Positions 50,739 through 59,670 of a DNA stretch of 64,000 bases are shown piece by piece. Below the pieces are notes generated by a model. The model did no database searches and was not told the origin of the DNA. It was given only the letters and a program-made list of their open reading frames with translations. The first letter of the stretch is position 1, and every line of letters begins with the position of its first letter. The position numbers were made by a program, and so were the translations under genes. The stretch covers positions 2,604,001 to 2,668,000 of the forward strand of contig NZ_AP027141.1 of the NCBI RefSeq assembly GCF_027943945.1, given 5' to 3'. The DNA comes from Microbacterium terricola. Lineage in GTDB: Bacteria; Actinomycetota; Actinomycetes; Actinomycetales; Microbacteriaceae.

Positions 50739-51314
50739 ATGACCCGACGCGAGCTGCCGACGACCGAGGCACTGCTGATCATCGACATCCAGAACGACTA
50801 CTTCCCCGGCGGCGCGCACCCGCTCTCCGGCCCGGTCGAGGCCGCCGAGCACGCGCAGGAGCTTCTCGCTCACTTCCGGTCCGTCGGCCGGCCGGCCGTG
50901 CACGTCCAGCACATCTGGGACGCGCCGGACGCCCCGTTCATGCGACCTGGCACCGCGGGGGTCGAGATCCACACACTCGTCGCACCTCAGGCCGACGAGC
51001 CGGTCGTCACCAAGGCGGAACCCAACTCGTTCCTCGACACCCGGCTCCAGGTGCTGCTCGAGGAGATCGGCGTCGACCGACTCGTCGTCTGCGGGATGAT
51101 GTCGAGCATGTGCGTCGACTCGACGGTGCGCGCCGCATCCGACCTCGGCTACGCCGTGACCGTCGCCCACGACGCCTGCGCCGCGCCCGACCTCTCCTTC
51201 GGCGACACCGAGATCCCCGGCGCGACGGTGCACGCGAGCTTCATGGCCGCACTCGCGGGCGGCTACGCCCGCGTCATCCCGACGCGTGAGGTCATCGCCG
51301 AGCCCCGCGGCTGA
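50739..51314 (+). CDS. isochorismatase-family cysteine hydrolase
   Basis: A 191-residue hydrolase with the full catalytic triad: Asp16 in IIDIQND, Lys92 in VVTKAEPNSF and Cys125 in GMMSSMCVDST, including the cis-peptide region. The family covers nicotinamidase, isochorismatase, N-carbamoyl-amidases and biuret/ureidoacrylate hydrolases. The length and simple architecture fit an amidase. It is monocistronic and preceded by a leaderless promoter. In an amine-catabolic setting an amide or carbamoyl substrate is plausible. A 13-bp tandem repeat overlaps its stop codon. Confidence 0.87.
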   Translation: MTRRELPTTEALLIIDIQNDYFPGGAHPLSGPVEAAEHAQELLAHFRSVGRPAVHVQHIWDAPDAPFMRPGTAGVEIHTLVAPQADEPVVTKAEPNSFLDTRLQVLLEEIGVDRLVVCGMMSSMCVDSTVRAASDLGYAVTVAHDACAAPDLSFGDTEIPGATVHASFMAALAGGYARVIPTREVIAEPRG

Positions 51315-51336
51315 GCCCCGCGGCTGAGCCCCGGCT
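51300..51336 (+). repeat. 13-bp tandem repeat overlapping a stop codon
   Basis: The unit GAGCCCCGCGGCT occurs twice in full (51300-51312, 51313-51325) plus a partial third copy. The first junction forms the TGA of the cysteine-hydrolase gene. It is probably a slippage product. Confidence 0.7.
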
Positions 51337-51354
51337 CCCGGAGCGGGAACGCGG

Positions 51355-52974
51355 TCAGCGGGCGGCCGAGCGCCGCACCAGCAGCGCGAGATGCAGCGCG
51401 GCCTGGACCTCACCGTCGTCCAGATCGGCGGCGAGCAGATCCTGGATGAGCGCGATCCGCTGGTAGAAGACCGAGCGCGACAGGTGCGACGCGGATGCGG
51501 CGGCCGTCCGGTTGCCCGGATGCGCGAGCATCGCGCCCAGCACGTCGAGCAGGTCTCCCCCGCGGCCGAGGTCGTACTCGATCAGGGGCGCCAGCATCCG
51601 CTCGCCGTGCTCGAGGACCCGGTGGTCGTCGCGCAGCGCCGTCACCAGGCGCGCGAGCGGCCGGTCCTCCGCACGGCGCAGCTGCGGTCCGCCGGCGCGC
51701 GGCCCGCGCCCGCGGGCGAGGTCGACCGCCTCCTGCAGCGAGGTGAGCGCGGAGTCGAAGCCGTCTGCGCGCGAGCCGATCGACAGCACGAGGCGCTCCG
51801 GCTGCGGCGTCAGCGCCCGTGCGAACGAGAGCGCCGCACGATCGTCGAGCGCCGCCCGCGCCGGCAGCGACACCAGCAGCAGGGCGGCCGGCGCCGCCAC
51901 TCCCGACGGCGCTGAGCCGGTCAGCGCCCGGCCGCCGAGCGCGCGGGCGGCGGCATCGGCGACCTCCGGTGCCAGTGGCGCGCCGGCCGCCACCATGCCG
52001 TAGAGCGCGCTCGCCTCGACCGGCAGCCCCGCCGCCTCGAGCCGCGCGGCGGCGCCACCGGGGCCGGCGAACCGGCCGGCGAGCAGTCCGTCGACGAGCT
52101 GGCCGCGCCCGATCCGCCCCCACTCGTCGACGTCGCCGTCGGCGAGCCGCCCGAGCGCGAGGGCGATCGCGCCCTGCTCGAGCACGCTCGCGCGTCCGGC
52201 CGGATGCGGTGGCCCCGGCAGCGCGACGAGGTGCCCCCAGCGCACGCCCCGCGCCTCCACGGGCACGATCAGCCAGGAGTCCGCGCGCGCCGCCCGCTCG
52301 CGGTGCGCGATGCGCGACCGCACCTCCCAGCGGGTGAAGAGCTCCTCCTGGAGTGCCAGGGGCACATCCGCGGCGACCACCTCGTGCGCGAGGTTCTCGA
52401 GCACGACCGGCGCCTGCAGCGTCTGGGCGAGCTGGTGCACGACGAAGTCGGCGGGCGACCCGCGCAGCGCCAGCGCGGTGAACCGCTCGCGCACCTCATC
52501 CCGCGCGCGCAGCGCCGCGGTCTGCTCCGAGATGATGCGGCTGTGCACCGCCTCGGTCAGCGTCACGAACTTGACCTCGCGGTTGAGTGCGACCAGCGCC
52601 AGCCCGCAGTCCCGCGCAGTGTCGACGACCACGCCGGGGACGTACCGGTAGTGCGTGCCGAGCTCGAGCACGATGCCGGCGGTCCCGGCCGCTCGCAGTC
52701 CCTCGACGAAGGCCGCGAGCTCGTCGGGCTCGGCGGGCCACCCCGACCCGGTCGACAGCAGCAGCTCCCCGCCGTCGAGAAGCCGGGCGACGCCCGCGCT
52801 GTCCGACACATGCGCCCAGCGCACCCGTGCGTCCAGGGTGTCGTCGCCGACGAGCACCTCGGGCACCCCGGCCGCAAACGCGTCCAGCGCGAGCACCTCC
52901 CGGACGCTCGGCAGGCTCGCCTCGACCGTCGGACGATCCGTCCGGATCGCCGTGGGTTCATGACGGTCAGCCAT
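51355..52974 (-). CDS. PucR-family transcriptional regulator
   Basis: A 539-residue regulator. The N-terminal PucR (purine catabolism regulator) domain covers about residues 25-150 (EVLALDAFAAGVPEVLVGDD). A GGDEF-like/CdaR middle region follows, and the C-terminal PucR-type helix-turn-helix is at the end (AMLAHPGNRTAAASASHLSR then SVFYQRIALIQDLL). GGAGGGG precedes ATG 52974 at 8 nt. It diverges from the semialdehyde dehydrogenase-aminotransferase-oxidase operon across 92 nt, and it is the obvious candidate for its activator. PucR proteins often respond to amine or purine-related catabolites. Confidence 0.9.
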   Translation of the reverse strand: MADRHEPTAIRTDRPTVEASLPSVREVLALDAFAAGVPEVLVGDDTLDARVRWAHVSDSAGVARLLDGGELLLSTGSGWPAEPDELAAFVEGLRAAGTAGIVLELGTHYRYVPGVVVDTARDCGLALVALNREVKFVTLTEAVHSRIISEQTAALRARDEVRERFTALALRGSPADFVVHQLAQTLQAPVVLENLAHEVVAADVPLALQEELFTRWEVRSRIAHRERAARADSWLIVPVEARGVRWGHLVALPGPPHPAGRASVLEQGAIALALGRLADGDVDEWGRIGRGQLVDGLLAGRFAGPGGAAARLEAAGLPVEASALYGMVAAGAPLAPEVADAAARALGGRALTGSAPSGVAAPAALLLVSLPARAALDDRAALSFARALTPQPERLVLSIGSRADGFDSALTSLQEAVDLARGRGPRAGGPQLRRAEDRPLARLVTALRDDHRVLEHGERMLAPLIEYDLGRGGDLLDVLGAMLAHPGNRTAAASASHLSRSVFYQRIALIQDLLAADLDDGEVQAALHLALLVRRSAAR

Positions 52975-53066
52975 CGAATGCCCCTCCTCTGCTCTGACAC
53001 ACTGGGACTCGTCAGCCTAGACGACGCTCGGTCGATCTGTCCGGCGGACCGACACGAAGGATCAGC

Positions 53067-54554
53067 ATGCCCCTCATCCGCCATCACATCAACGGTCAGC
53101 CCGCGGGCGCCGCCGAGCGCACGGGCACGGTCTTCAACCCGGCGACGGGCGTCGCGCAGCACGAGGTGGCGTTCGCGACCACGGACGAGACGCAGCAGGC
53201 GATCGCCGCAGCATCCGCCGCCCTTCCGGCCTGGCGTGCGACGAGCCTCATCAAGCGCGCCGACGTGTTCTTCCGCCTGCGTCACCTGCTCGTGGAGCGG
53301 CAGGACGATCTCGCGGCGATCATCACGAGCGAGCACGGCAAGGTCCTCTCCGACGCGAAGGGCGAGATCAGCCGCGGCATCGAGAACGTCGAGTTCGCCG
53401 CCGGTCTCGTGCACCTGCTGAAGGGCGAGCACTCGGAGCAGGTCTCGCGCGGCGTCGACGTGCACTCGGTCAAGCAGCCGGTGGGTGTCGTGGGATGCAT
53501 CACGCCCTTCAACTTCCCGGTCATGGTGCCCCTGTGGATGACCGCGTCCGCCATCGCCTGCGGCAACACCGTCGTGCTGAAGCCGAGTGAGAAGGATCCG
53601 TCCGCCGCGCTCTTCCTCGCCGCGCTGTACGAGGAAGCGGGCCTGCCCGCCGGCGTGCTGAACGTCGTGCAGGGCGACAAGGTCGCGGTCGACGCGATCC
53701 TCGACAGCCCCGACGTGCGGGCCGTCAGCTTCGTCGGCTCCACCCCGATCGCGACCTCGATCTACGCGCGCGCCGCCGCCAACGGCAAGCGCGTGCAGGC
53801 GCTCGGCGGGGCGAAGAACCACATGGTGGTCATGCCGGACGCGGACCTGGATGCTGCGGCCGACGCCGCGGTCTCCGCCGCGTACGGGTCGGCCGGCGAG
53901 CGCTGCATGGCCGTCTCGGTCCTGGTCGCGGTCGGCGACGAGACCGCAGACGCCCTGGTCGCCAAGGTCGCCGAGCGCGTCGCCGGCCTCACCATCGGCG
54001 ACGGCACGGACGCCGCCAGCGAGATGGGCCCGCTCATCACGCGCGAGCACCGCGACAAGGTCGCCTCGTACGTCACGGGCGCCGCCGCCGAGGGCGCGAC
54101 GGTCGTCGTGGACGGCACCGCGGACGAGTTCGACGGCGATGGCTTCTTCATCGGCGTCTCGCTCATCGACCGCGTCGCCCCGGGCATGAAGGTCTACGAC
54201 GACGAGATCTTCGGGCCGGTCCTCTCCGTCGTGCGCGTCGAGAGCTACACCGAGGCCGTCGAGCTCATCAACGCGAGCCCGTTCGCCAACGGCACCGCGG
54301 TGTTCACCCGCGACGGCGGCACCGCCCGCCAGTTCGAGTTCGACATCGAGGTCGGGATGGTGGGGGTCAACGTGCCGATCCCCGTGCCGATCGGCGCGTT
54401 CTCGTTCGGCGGCTGGCGCAATTCGCTGTTCGGCGACTCGCACATCTACGGACCCGAGTCGATCCACTTCTACACGCGGTCGAAAGTGGTCACCACCCGC
54501 TGGCCCGACCACACGCCGTCGCAGATCGACCTCGGCTTCCCGAGCAACCACTGA
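53067..54554 (+). CDS. mmsA: CoA-acylating methylmalonate/malonate-semialdehyde dehydrogenase
   Basis: A 495-residue aldehyde dehydrogenase of the MmsA type. The catalytic nucleophile is Cys280 in GSAGERCMAVS, and QALGGAKNHMVVMPDAD is the distinctive replacement of the ELGGK motif that marks the CoA-dependent subfamily. The catalytic Glu is therefore lacking, as expected. TPFNFPVMVPLWM binds NAD. It would turn malonate semialdehyde (from beta-alanine) or methylmalonate semialdehyde into acetyl- or propionyl-CoA. It is first in an operon with a class III aminotransferase and a PuuB-like oxidase, fitting beta-alanine/polyamine breakdown. Confidence 0.9.
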   Translation: MPLIRHHINGQPAGAAERTGTVFNPATGVAQHEVAFATTDETQQAIAAASAALPAWRATSLIKRADVFFRLRHLLVERQDDLAAIITSEHGKVLSDAKGEISRGIENVEFAAGLVHLLKGEHSEQVSRGVDVHSVKQPVGVVGCITPFNFPVMVPLWMTASAIACGNTVVLKPSEKDPSAALFLAALYEEAGLPAGVLNVVQGDKVAVDAILDSPDVRAVSFVGSTPIATSIYARAAANGKRVQALGGAKNHMVVMPDADLDAAADAAVSAAYGSAGERCMAVSVLVAVGDETADALVAKVAERVAGLTIGDGTDAASEMGPLITREHRDKVASYVTGAAAEGATVVVDGTADEFDGDGFFIGVSLIDRVAPGMKVYDDEIFGPVLSVVRVESYTEAVELINASPFANGTAVFTRDGGTARQFEFDIEVGMVGVNVPIPVPIGAFSFGGWRNSLFGDSHIYGPESIHFYTRSKVVTTRWPDHTPSQIDLGFPSNH

Positions 54555-54565
54555 GCGGAGACCCC

Positions 54566-55921
54566 ATGACGACTCTTGATGTCCGACCCGACCTCGAAGC
54601 CCAGGTGCGCGCCGACGACCGCGGCCACGTGTTCCACTCCTGGAGCGCGCAGGCGCTGATCGACCCGCTGCCGGTCGCCGGCGGCGAGGGGGCGACGTTC
54701 TGGGACTACGCGGGCACCGCGTACCTCGACTTCTCGTCGCAGCTCGTGAACCTCAACCTGGGGCACCAGCATCCCGATCTCGTCGCCGCCATCCAGCAGC
54801 AGGCAGGGCGTCTCGCCACGATCCAGCCCTCGATGGCCAACGATGTGCGGGGCGAGCTGGCCCGCCGCATCAGCGAGGTCGCCGGCGACGGGTTCTCGAA
54901 GGTGTTCTTCACGAACGGCGGCGCCGACGCGAACGAGAACGCCGTGCGGATGGCGCGCCTGGTGACCGGCAAGCGCAAGGTGCTGTCGATGTACCGCAGC
55001 TACCACGGCAACACATCGACGGCGATCACGCTGACCGGCGACCCTCGCCGCTGGCCGAACGAGCCCGCCGACGGGTCGGTGGCGCACTTCTTCGGTCCGT
55101 ACGCCTACCGATCGCCGTTCCACTCCTCGAGCCCCGAGGAGGAGACCGACCGCGCGCTGGAGCACCTCGAGCAGACGATCATCCTCGAGGGCGCTTCCAC
55201 GATCGGCGCGATCATCCTCGAGACGGTGGTCGGCACCAACGGTGTCCTCGTGCCGCCGCCGGGCTACCTGCCCGGTGTGCGGGCGCTGTGCGACAAGTAC
55301 GGCATCGTCTACATCGCCGACGAGGTGATGGTCGGCTTCGGCCGCATCGGCGAGTGGTTCGCGTTCCAGGCGTTCGACGCGACGCCAGACCTGATCACCT
55401 TCGCGAAGGGCGTCAACTCGGGGTACGTGCCCCTCGGCGGGGTCGTCATCTCCGACCGGATCGCCGCGCACTTCGACACCGTCTCCTTCCCGGGCGGCCT
55501 CACCTACTCCGGCCACCCGCTCGCGTGCGCGGCCGGCGTCGCGACGTTCGAGGTGTTCGAGCGCGACGGCATCCTCGAACGCGTGCGCGACCTGGGCGCG
55601 CGCGTCGTCGAACCGCGGCTGCGCGCCATCGCGGAGCGCCACCCGTCCGTCGGCGAGGTGCGCGGGCGCGGGCTGTTCTGGGCCATCGAGCTGGTGCGCG
55701 ACCGCGAGACCCGCGAGCCGCTGGTGCCGTTCAACGCAGCCGGGGCCGACGCCGCCCCCGTCGCCGCCGTCGCCGCCGCCTGCAAGGAGGCGGGGCTCTG
55801 GCCGTTCACGCACTTCAACCGCATCCATGTCGCCCCGCCGCTGGTGATCTCGGAGGAGGATCTGGTGCGTGGACTCGACATCATCGATGCGGCGCTCGAC
55901 GCCGCAGACGCCGCGCTCTGA
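54566..55921 (+). CDS. class III aminotransferase (omega-amino acid type)
   Basis: A 451-residue PLP-dependent transaminase of subgroup II. The PLP lysine is Lys281 in LITFAKGVNSGYVPLGG, the cofactor aspartate is Asp252 in IADEVMVGFGR, and FTNGGADANENAVRMAR binds the phosphate. The HSW at residues 24-26 (HVFHSW) and overall pattern resemble beta-alanine-pyruvate and taurine-pyruvate transaminases. The gene begins 11 nt after the semialdehyde dehydrogenase, which would consume its product, so beta-alanine or a similar omega-amine is the likely donor. Confidence 0.88.
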   Translation: MTTLDVRPDLEAQVRADDRGHVFHSWSAQALIDPLPVAGGEGATFWDYAGTAYLDFSSQLVNLNLGHQHPDLVAAIQQQAGRLATIQPSMANDVRGELARRISEVAGDGFSKVFFTNGGADANENAVRMARLVTGKRKVLSMYRSYHGNTSTAITLTGDPRRWPNEPADGSVAHFFGPYAYRSPFHSSSPEEETDRALEHLEQTIILEGASTIGAIILETVVGTNGVLVPPPGYLPGVRALCDKYGIVYIADEVMVGFGRIGEWFAFQAFDATPDLITFAKGVNSGYVPLGGVVISDRIAAHFDTVSFPGGLTYSGHPLACAAGVATFEVFERDGILERVRDLGARVVEPRLRAIAERHPSVGEVRGRGLFWAIELVRDRETREPLVPFNAAGADAAPVAAVAAACKEAGLWPFTHFNRIHVAPPLVISEEDLVRGLDIIDAALDAADAAL

Positions 55922-55937
55922 GGGAGACTGACCCGCG

Positions 55938-57332
55938 ATGACCGGCAACGGCGGCGTCTCGTTCTGGTGGCAGCAGATCGGGCTGCCGTCAGCGCGCCGG
56001 CCTCTGCAGGGGGATCTCGCCGTCGACGTGTGCATCGTCGGCGCCGGCTACACCGGCCTGTGGACGGCGTACTACCTGAAGTCGCTCCAGCCCGATCTGC
56101 GGATCGCGGTGCTCGAGCGCCGGTTCGCCGGATTCGGCGCATCTGGGCGCAACGGCGGGTGGCTCACCAACTCGGTGACCGGCGGCCGCGCGCAGTACGT
56201 GACGTCGCACGGGCGCAGCGCCGCCATCGACCAGCAGCGCGCGATGAACGAGACGGTCGACGAGGTCATCAGGGTCGCCGCGGTCGAGGGCATCGACGCC
56301 GACATCCGCAAGGGCGGGGAGCTCGAGATCGCGCGCAACGCCGCACAGCAGGCGCGGCTGCTCGCGGCGTTCGACGAGGAGGCGGCCTGGCCGCACACCG
56401 ATGTCGAGCGGTGGGATGCTGCCGCCACCGCCGCGCATGTGCGCGTGGACGGGGCGATCGGGGGCATCTGGCATCCGCACTGCGCCGCCATCCACCCCGC
56501 GAAGCTCGCGCGCGGGCTCGCGGAGGCGGTCGAGCGACTCGGGGTGACCATCTACGAGGACACCACGGTCGAGGCGATCGAATCAGGGCGCGCGGTGACC
56601 GATCGCGGCACGGTGACGGCGCCGTTCGTGATCCGCGCGACCGAGGGGTTCACGCCGGATCTGAAGGGCGAGCACCGCACCTGGCTGCCGATGAACTCGT
56701 CGATGGTCGTCACCGAGCCGCTGCCTGCGGCGTTCTGGGACGAGGTGGGCTGGGCCGGCGGGAGCACACTGGGCGACTTCGCGCATGTCTACATGTACGC
56801 GCAGCGCACCGCCGACGACCGCATCGCCTTCGGCGGGCGCGGCGTTCCCTACCGCTACGGCTCGCGCGTCGACAGCGACGGGCGCACCCAGCAGCGCACG
56901 ATCGAGAACCTCACCGCCCTGCTCAGGCGGTTCTTCCCCGGCGCGGCCGGCGCGTCATCGGGTGCGGAGGTGCCCATCGCGCACGCCTGGGCGGGCGTGC
57001 TCGGGGTTCCGCGCGACTGGTCGCCCACCGTCGGGCTCGATCGGGCGTCCGGCCTCGGGTGGGCCGGCGGCTACGTCGGCACCGGGGTGGCCACCACGAA
57101 CCTCGCCGGACGCACACTCGCCGATCTCGTGCTCGGGCGGGAGACCGAGCTCCTGCGCCTGCCCTGGGTCGGGCATCGCGCGCGGCGCTGGGAGATCGAG
57201 CCGCTGCGATGGCTCGCGGTGCAGGGCATCTACGCCGCCTACCACCTGGCCGATGCCCACGAGGCGCGCGGCGGCGCGCGCACGTCGCCGTTCGCTCGCG
57301 TGGCTGACGTGGTATCTGGGCGCGCCCACTGA
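55938..57332 (+). CDS. FAD-dependent amine oxidoreductase (PuuB/DAO type), second copy
   Basis: A 464-residue FAD enzyme. The nucleotide-binding motif is VCIVGAGYTGLWTAYYL (Gly35-Gly40), then VLERRFAGFGASGRNGGW. It ends with GYVGTGVATTNLAGRTLADL, the late FAD contact. Its N-terminus has FWWQQIG, common in gamma-glutamylputrescine oxidase-like proteins. It lies 16 nt after the aminotransferase in the mmsA operon. It shares domain order with 47349-48773 but the two are clearly diverged. Oxidation of an amine to the aldehyde or imine feeding the aminotransferase/dehydrogenase pair is inferred. Confidence 0.86.
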   Translation: MTGNGGVSFWWQQIGLPSARRPLQGDLAVDVCIVGAGYTGLWTAYYLKSLQPDLRIAVLERRFAGFGASGRNGGWLTNSVTGGRAQYVTSHGRSAAIDQQRAMNETVDEVIRVAAVEGIDADIRKGGELEIARNAAQQARLLAAFDEEAAWPHTDVERWDAAATAAHVRVDGAIGGIWHPHCAAIHPAKLARGLAEAVERLGVTIYEDTTVEAIESGRAVTDRGTVTAPFVIRATEGFTPDLKGEHRTWLPMNSSMVVTEPLPAAFWDEVGWAGGSTLGDFAHVYMYAQRTADDRIAFGGRGVPYRYGSRVDSDGRTQQRTIENLTALLRRFFPGAAGASSGAEVPIAHAWAGVLGVPRDWSPTVGLDRASGLGWAGGYVGTGVATTNLAGRTLADLVLGRETELLRLPWVGHRARRWEIEPLRWLAVQGIYAAYHLADAHEARGGARTSPFARVADVVSGRAH

Positions 57333-57428
57333 TACTCCTCTCAGAGGAACTTCAGCCCGACATCACGCATACTTCTGTGGCGGCACTTCGGGACGGGTTC
57401 CGCATGGCACCGATCAAAGGGGACCCCT

Positions 57429-59249
57429 ATGGCCACGCACTTGGCGATGAACGGGCGCACGGCAGCGCGCACCGGTCTGACCGCCGCCGTACTCGCCGCG
57501 CTCGTCGGCGCGCTGACCGCTGCACCCGCGCAGGCGGCACCTGCACTGGACGCCTTCTGCGAGGTGCCGGGTCAGGAGCTGTCGATCGCGCCGGTCGCCG
57601 GGCTCGCCGACGGCCAGCAGGTGACGTGGCTCTCGACGGTGAAGGGCGTGACGCCGACCGAGTTCACCGGCGAGTACGTCGGAAAGCTCGAGAACGGGCT
57701 CGGCTACGACGCGAAGGGCGAGCCCCGCGACCTGCTCCTGGTGAAGCTGGACGGTGACGTGGTCAACGGCGCCGACGGGACCCTCGCCGCGGGCGTCTGG
57801 GCCGGGGCCTCCGGGTCTCCCGTGTACGACGCCGACGGCGCCCTCATCGGCGCAGTCTCCTACGGCTTCAGCAACCTGCCCGACAACGTGGCGGGCGTGA
57901 CCCCTGCGGCCTACATGAAGGCGATCGGCGACCTGCCGCTCACGAAGAAGCTCAGCCCCGCCGCCCAGCGACAGGTCACGAGGATGGCCGGCGAGACGGC
58001 GACGACGTCGGCGACCGCGACCATCCGCCAGCTCCAGCCGGTGCGCGTCACCACGGGCACCACCGCCGCGAGGCTCGACGCGGCAGGAAGCCGCATCGCG
58101 AAGAACGTCGAGGGATACCGGCCGGTCGCCTCGCGCGGCCTCGCGATCGGCGGCGGAGCCGACGACGGCGCCGACTACCCGATCGTCGCGGGCGGCAACA
58201 TCGCCGTCTCGTACGGGTACGGCGCGGTGGGCTCGGCGAGCGTCGGAACGGTCACCGCCGTATGCGGCGACGACGTCTACGCGTTCGGCCACCCCAACGA
58301 GTGGGACTCCGCTCTCTCCGTGAACATCCACGGCGCCTCGGCCGCACGCATCGTGCCCAACCTCGGCGGCTCCTACAAGATGGTGAGCGCGATCGGCAAA
58401 GTGAAGGGCCACCTCGTCGACGATCGCCTCGCCGGCATCCGCGGGAAGCTCGGTGCGGGAGCCCCCACCATCCCGATCACCACGAAGGTCACTGCAGGCG
58501 ACGCGCGCAGCACGGCCGTCAGCCACATCTCCGAGCCGCTGGTCATCGCCTCCGCGGCGGTGGAGCAGCTCGGCACCGACGCGCTGCGCATGCTCGACAA
58601 CCAGTGGGAGGGCACCGCGAAGGTCACCTGGAAGATCGCCTACCAGCGTGAGAACGGCCAGCAGGCCACGCTCAGCAACACCAGCCGGTACTCGACCGCC
58701 GACGGCATCGCGGAGTACGTCGGCTGGGACATGGCCGATGACATCGCCATGCTCCAGACGAACCCGTTCGAAGAGGTCACCATCCTGGGCGTGACCGTGG
58801 GCGCCCACTTCACCGAGGGGTACCGCGCGGCGCGCATCACCGGGGTCCAGATGTGGAAGAGCGGCGCCTGGCGCGACATGATCAGGGACAGTTACTGGAA
58901 GGTCGCCCCCGGGAACTACTCGTTCCGGGTCGTCCTGTCCCCCGTCCCCGGTTCGACGCGCGTCACGGAGTACGTCCCGTTCACGGCGACCGTGCCGAAG
59001 GCCGCCAAGGGCTTGGTGAAGCTGAGCGTCGGCACCCCGGAGGAGTCGATGGAGTTCCCCGAGGACGCGAAGACCTTCCGGCAGTTCGTGGAGGCGCTCG
59101 ACGCCAACCAGCGCTACGACATCGTCGACCGCACCCGGTCGTACACGAGGCTCAACGGCACCCGCTACACGGGCAAGGCTCAGGACGTGGCTCCCACGCT
59201 CATCGAGTCGGGCAAGCGCTTCACGTTCTCGCTGAAGCCGACCCCGTAG
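57429..59249 (+). CDS. secreted SpoIVB-like (S55) peptidase-domain protein
   Basis: A 606-residue exported protein. The signal peptide (GLTAAVLAALVGALTAAPAQ) is cut near residue 36. A trypsin-like SpoIVB/S55 domain is suggested by WAGASGSPVYDADGALIGAV, in which Ser128 occupies the catalytic-serine position of GMSGSP. CGDDVYAFGHPNEWD is the hallmark FGHP segment of the family. Another part (about 330-600) is a beta-rich region with no recognised domain. ATG 57429 follows AAAGGGG; an ATG six codons later is possible. In Bacillus, S55 proteases signal in sporulation; in this non-sporulating relative the role is unknown. It is monocistronic with a strong terminator. Confidence 0.7.
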   Translation: MATHLAMNGRTAARTGLTAAVLAALVGALTAAPAQAAPALDAFCEVPGQELSIAPVAGLADGQQVTWLSTVKGVTPTEFTGEYVGKLENGLGYDAKGEPRDLLLVKLDGDVVNGADGTLAAGVWAGASGSPVYDADGALIGAVSYGFSNLPDNVAGVTPAAYMKAIGDLPLTKKLSPAAQRQVTRMAGETATTSATATIRQLQPVRVTTGTTAARLDAAGSRIAKNVEGYRPVASRGLAIGGGADDGADYPIVAGGNIAVSYGYGAVGSASVGTVTAVCGDDVYAFGHPNEWDSALSVNIHGASAARIVPNLGGSYKMVSAIGKVKGHLVDDRLAGIRGKLGAGAPTIPITTKVTAGDARSTAVSHISEPLVIASAAVEQLGTDALRMLDNQWEGTAKVTWKIAYQRENGQQATLSNTSRYSTADGIAEYVGWDMADDIAMLQTNPFEEVTILGVTVGAHFTEGYRAARITGVQMWKSGAWRDMIRDSYWKVAPGNYSFRVVLSPVPGSTRVTEYVPFTATVPKAAKGLVKLSVGTPEESMEFPEDAKTFRQFVEALDANQRYDIVDRTRSYTRLNGTRYTGKAQDVAPTLIESGKRFTFSLKPTP

Positions 59250-59253
59250 GCAG

Positions 59254-59304
59254 ACGCGAAAGGGCGGCGGGCGACTCATCGGGTCGTCCGCCGCCCTTTC
59301 GCGT
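59254..59304 (+). terminator. strong terminator-like hairpin after the S55-like gene
   Basis: A 17-bp perfect outer stem (59254-59270 with 59288-59304), a one-base mismatch and a 4-bp inner stem enclose a 7-nt loop. The right arm contains CCCTTTCGCG. It starts 5 nt after the stop and also faces the MarR remnant on the other strand. Confidence 0.75.
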
Positions 59305-59312
59305 GCGCTCCG

Positions 59313-59450
59313 CTACGCCGGGAAGGCGGTGCGGCGCAGGAGGGCCGCCAGGGTCGCCCGCTCCGACTCGCTGAGGCCGGAGTGCAGCTCCCGCTCCGCA
59401 CGCCCGACGGCGACCCGCGCCTCCGCCAGCACCTCGAGCCCGGCGACGGT
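59313..59450 (-). pseudogene. C-terminal fragment of a MarR-family regulator
   Basis: Minus-strand codons ending in TAG (59313-59315) read TVAGLEVLAEARVAVGRAER, then ELHSGLSESERATLAALLRR and TAFPA. This is the usual dimerisation-helix end of MarR proteins. No start or winged helix precedes it: at about 59452 the sequence changes to a plus-strand gene fragment. It is a truncated remnant of about 45 codons. Confidence 0.55.
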
Positions 59451-59452
59451 CC

Positions 59453-59656
59453 GACGAGCGCTGGGGCGAGGTGCCGCTCGCCGTCGCCGCCCTGCGGGAC
59501 GGGGCGAGCGAGACCGCGGAGGCGATCCGCGCGCACCTGGACGGGCGCCTGGCCAAGTACAAGATCCCGCGGGATGTGGTGTTCGTGGACGAGCTGCCGC
59601 GCACCGCGAGCGGCAAGGTGCGCAAGGCCGACCTGCGCGAGCGCTTCGCGCGCTGA
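59453..59656 (+). pseudogene. C-terminal fragment of an acyl-CoA synthetase (AMP-ligase)
   Basis: From 59453 the frame reads DERWGEVPLAVAALRDGA, then HLDGRLAKYKIPRDVVFVDE and LPRTASGKVRKADLRE to TGA 59654-59656. This is the AMP-binding enzyme C-terminal domain, including the catalytic lysine of the GK motif (ASGKVRK). The other 450 or so residues, including the adenylate-forming core, are absent. The fragment begins exactly where the MarR remnant ends. An ATG lies inside it at 59471 but a functional enzyme is excluded. Confidence 0.7.
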
Positions 59657-59670
59657 GCTCCCGGGTCTGG

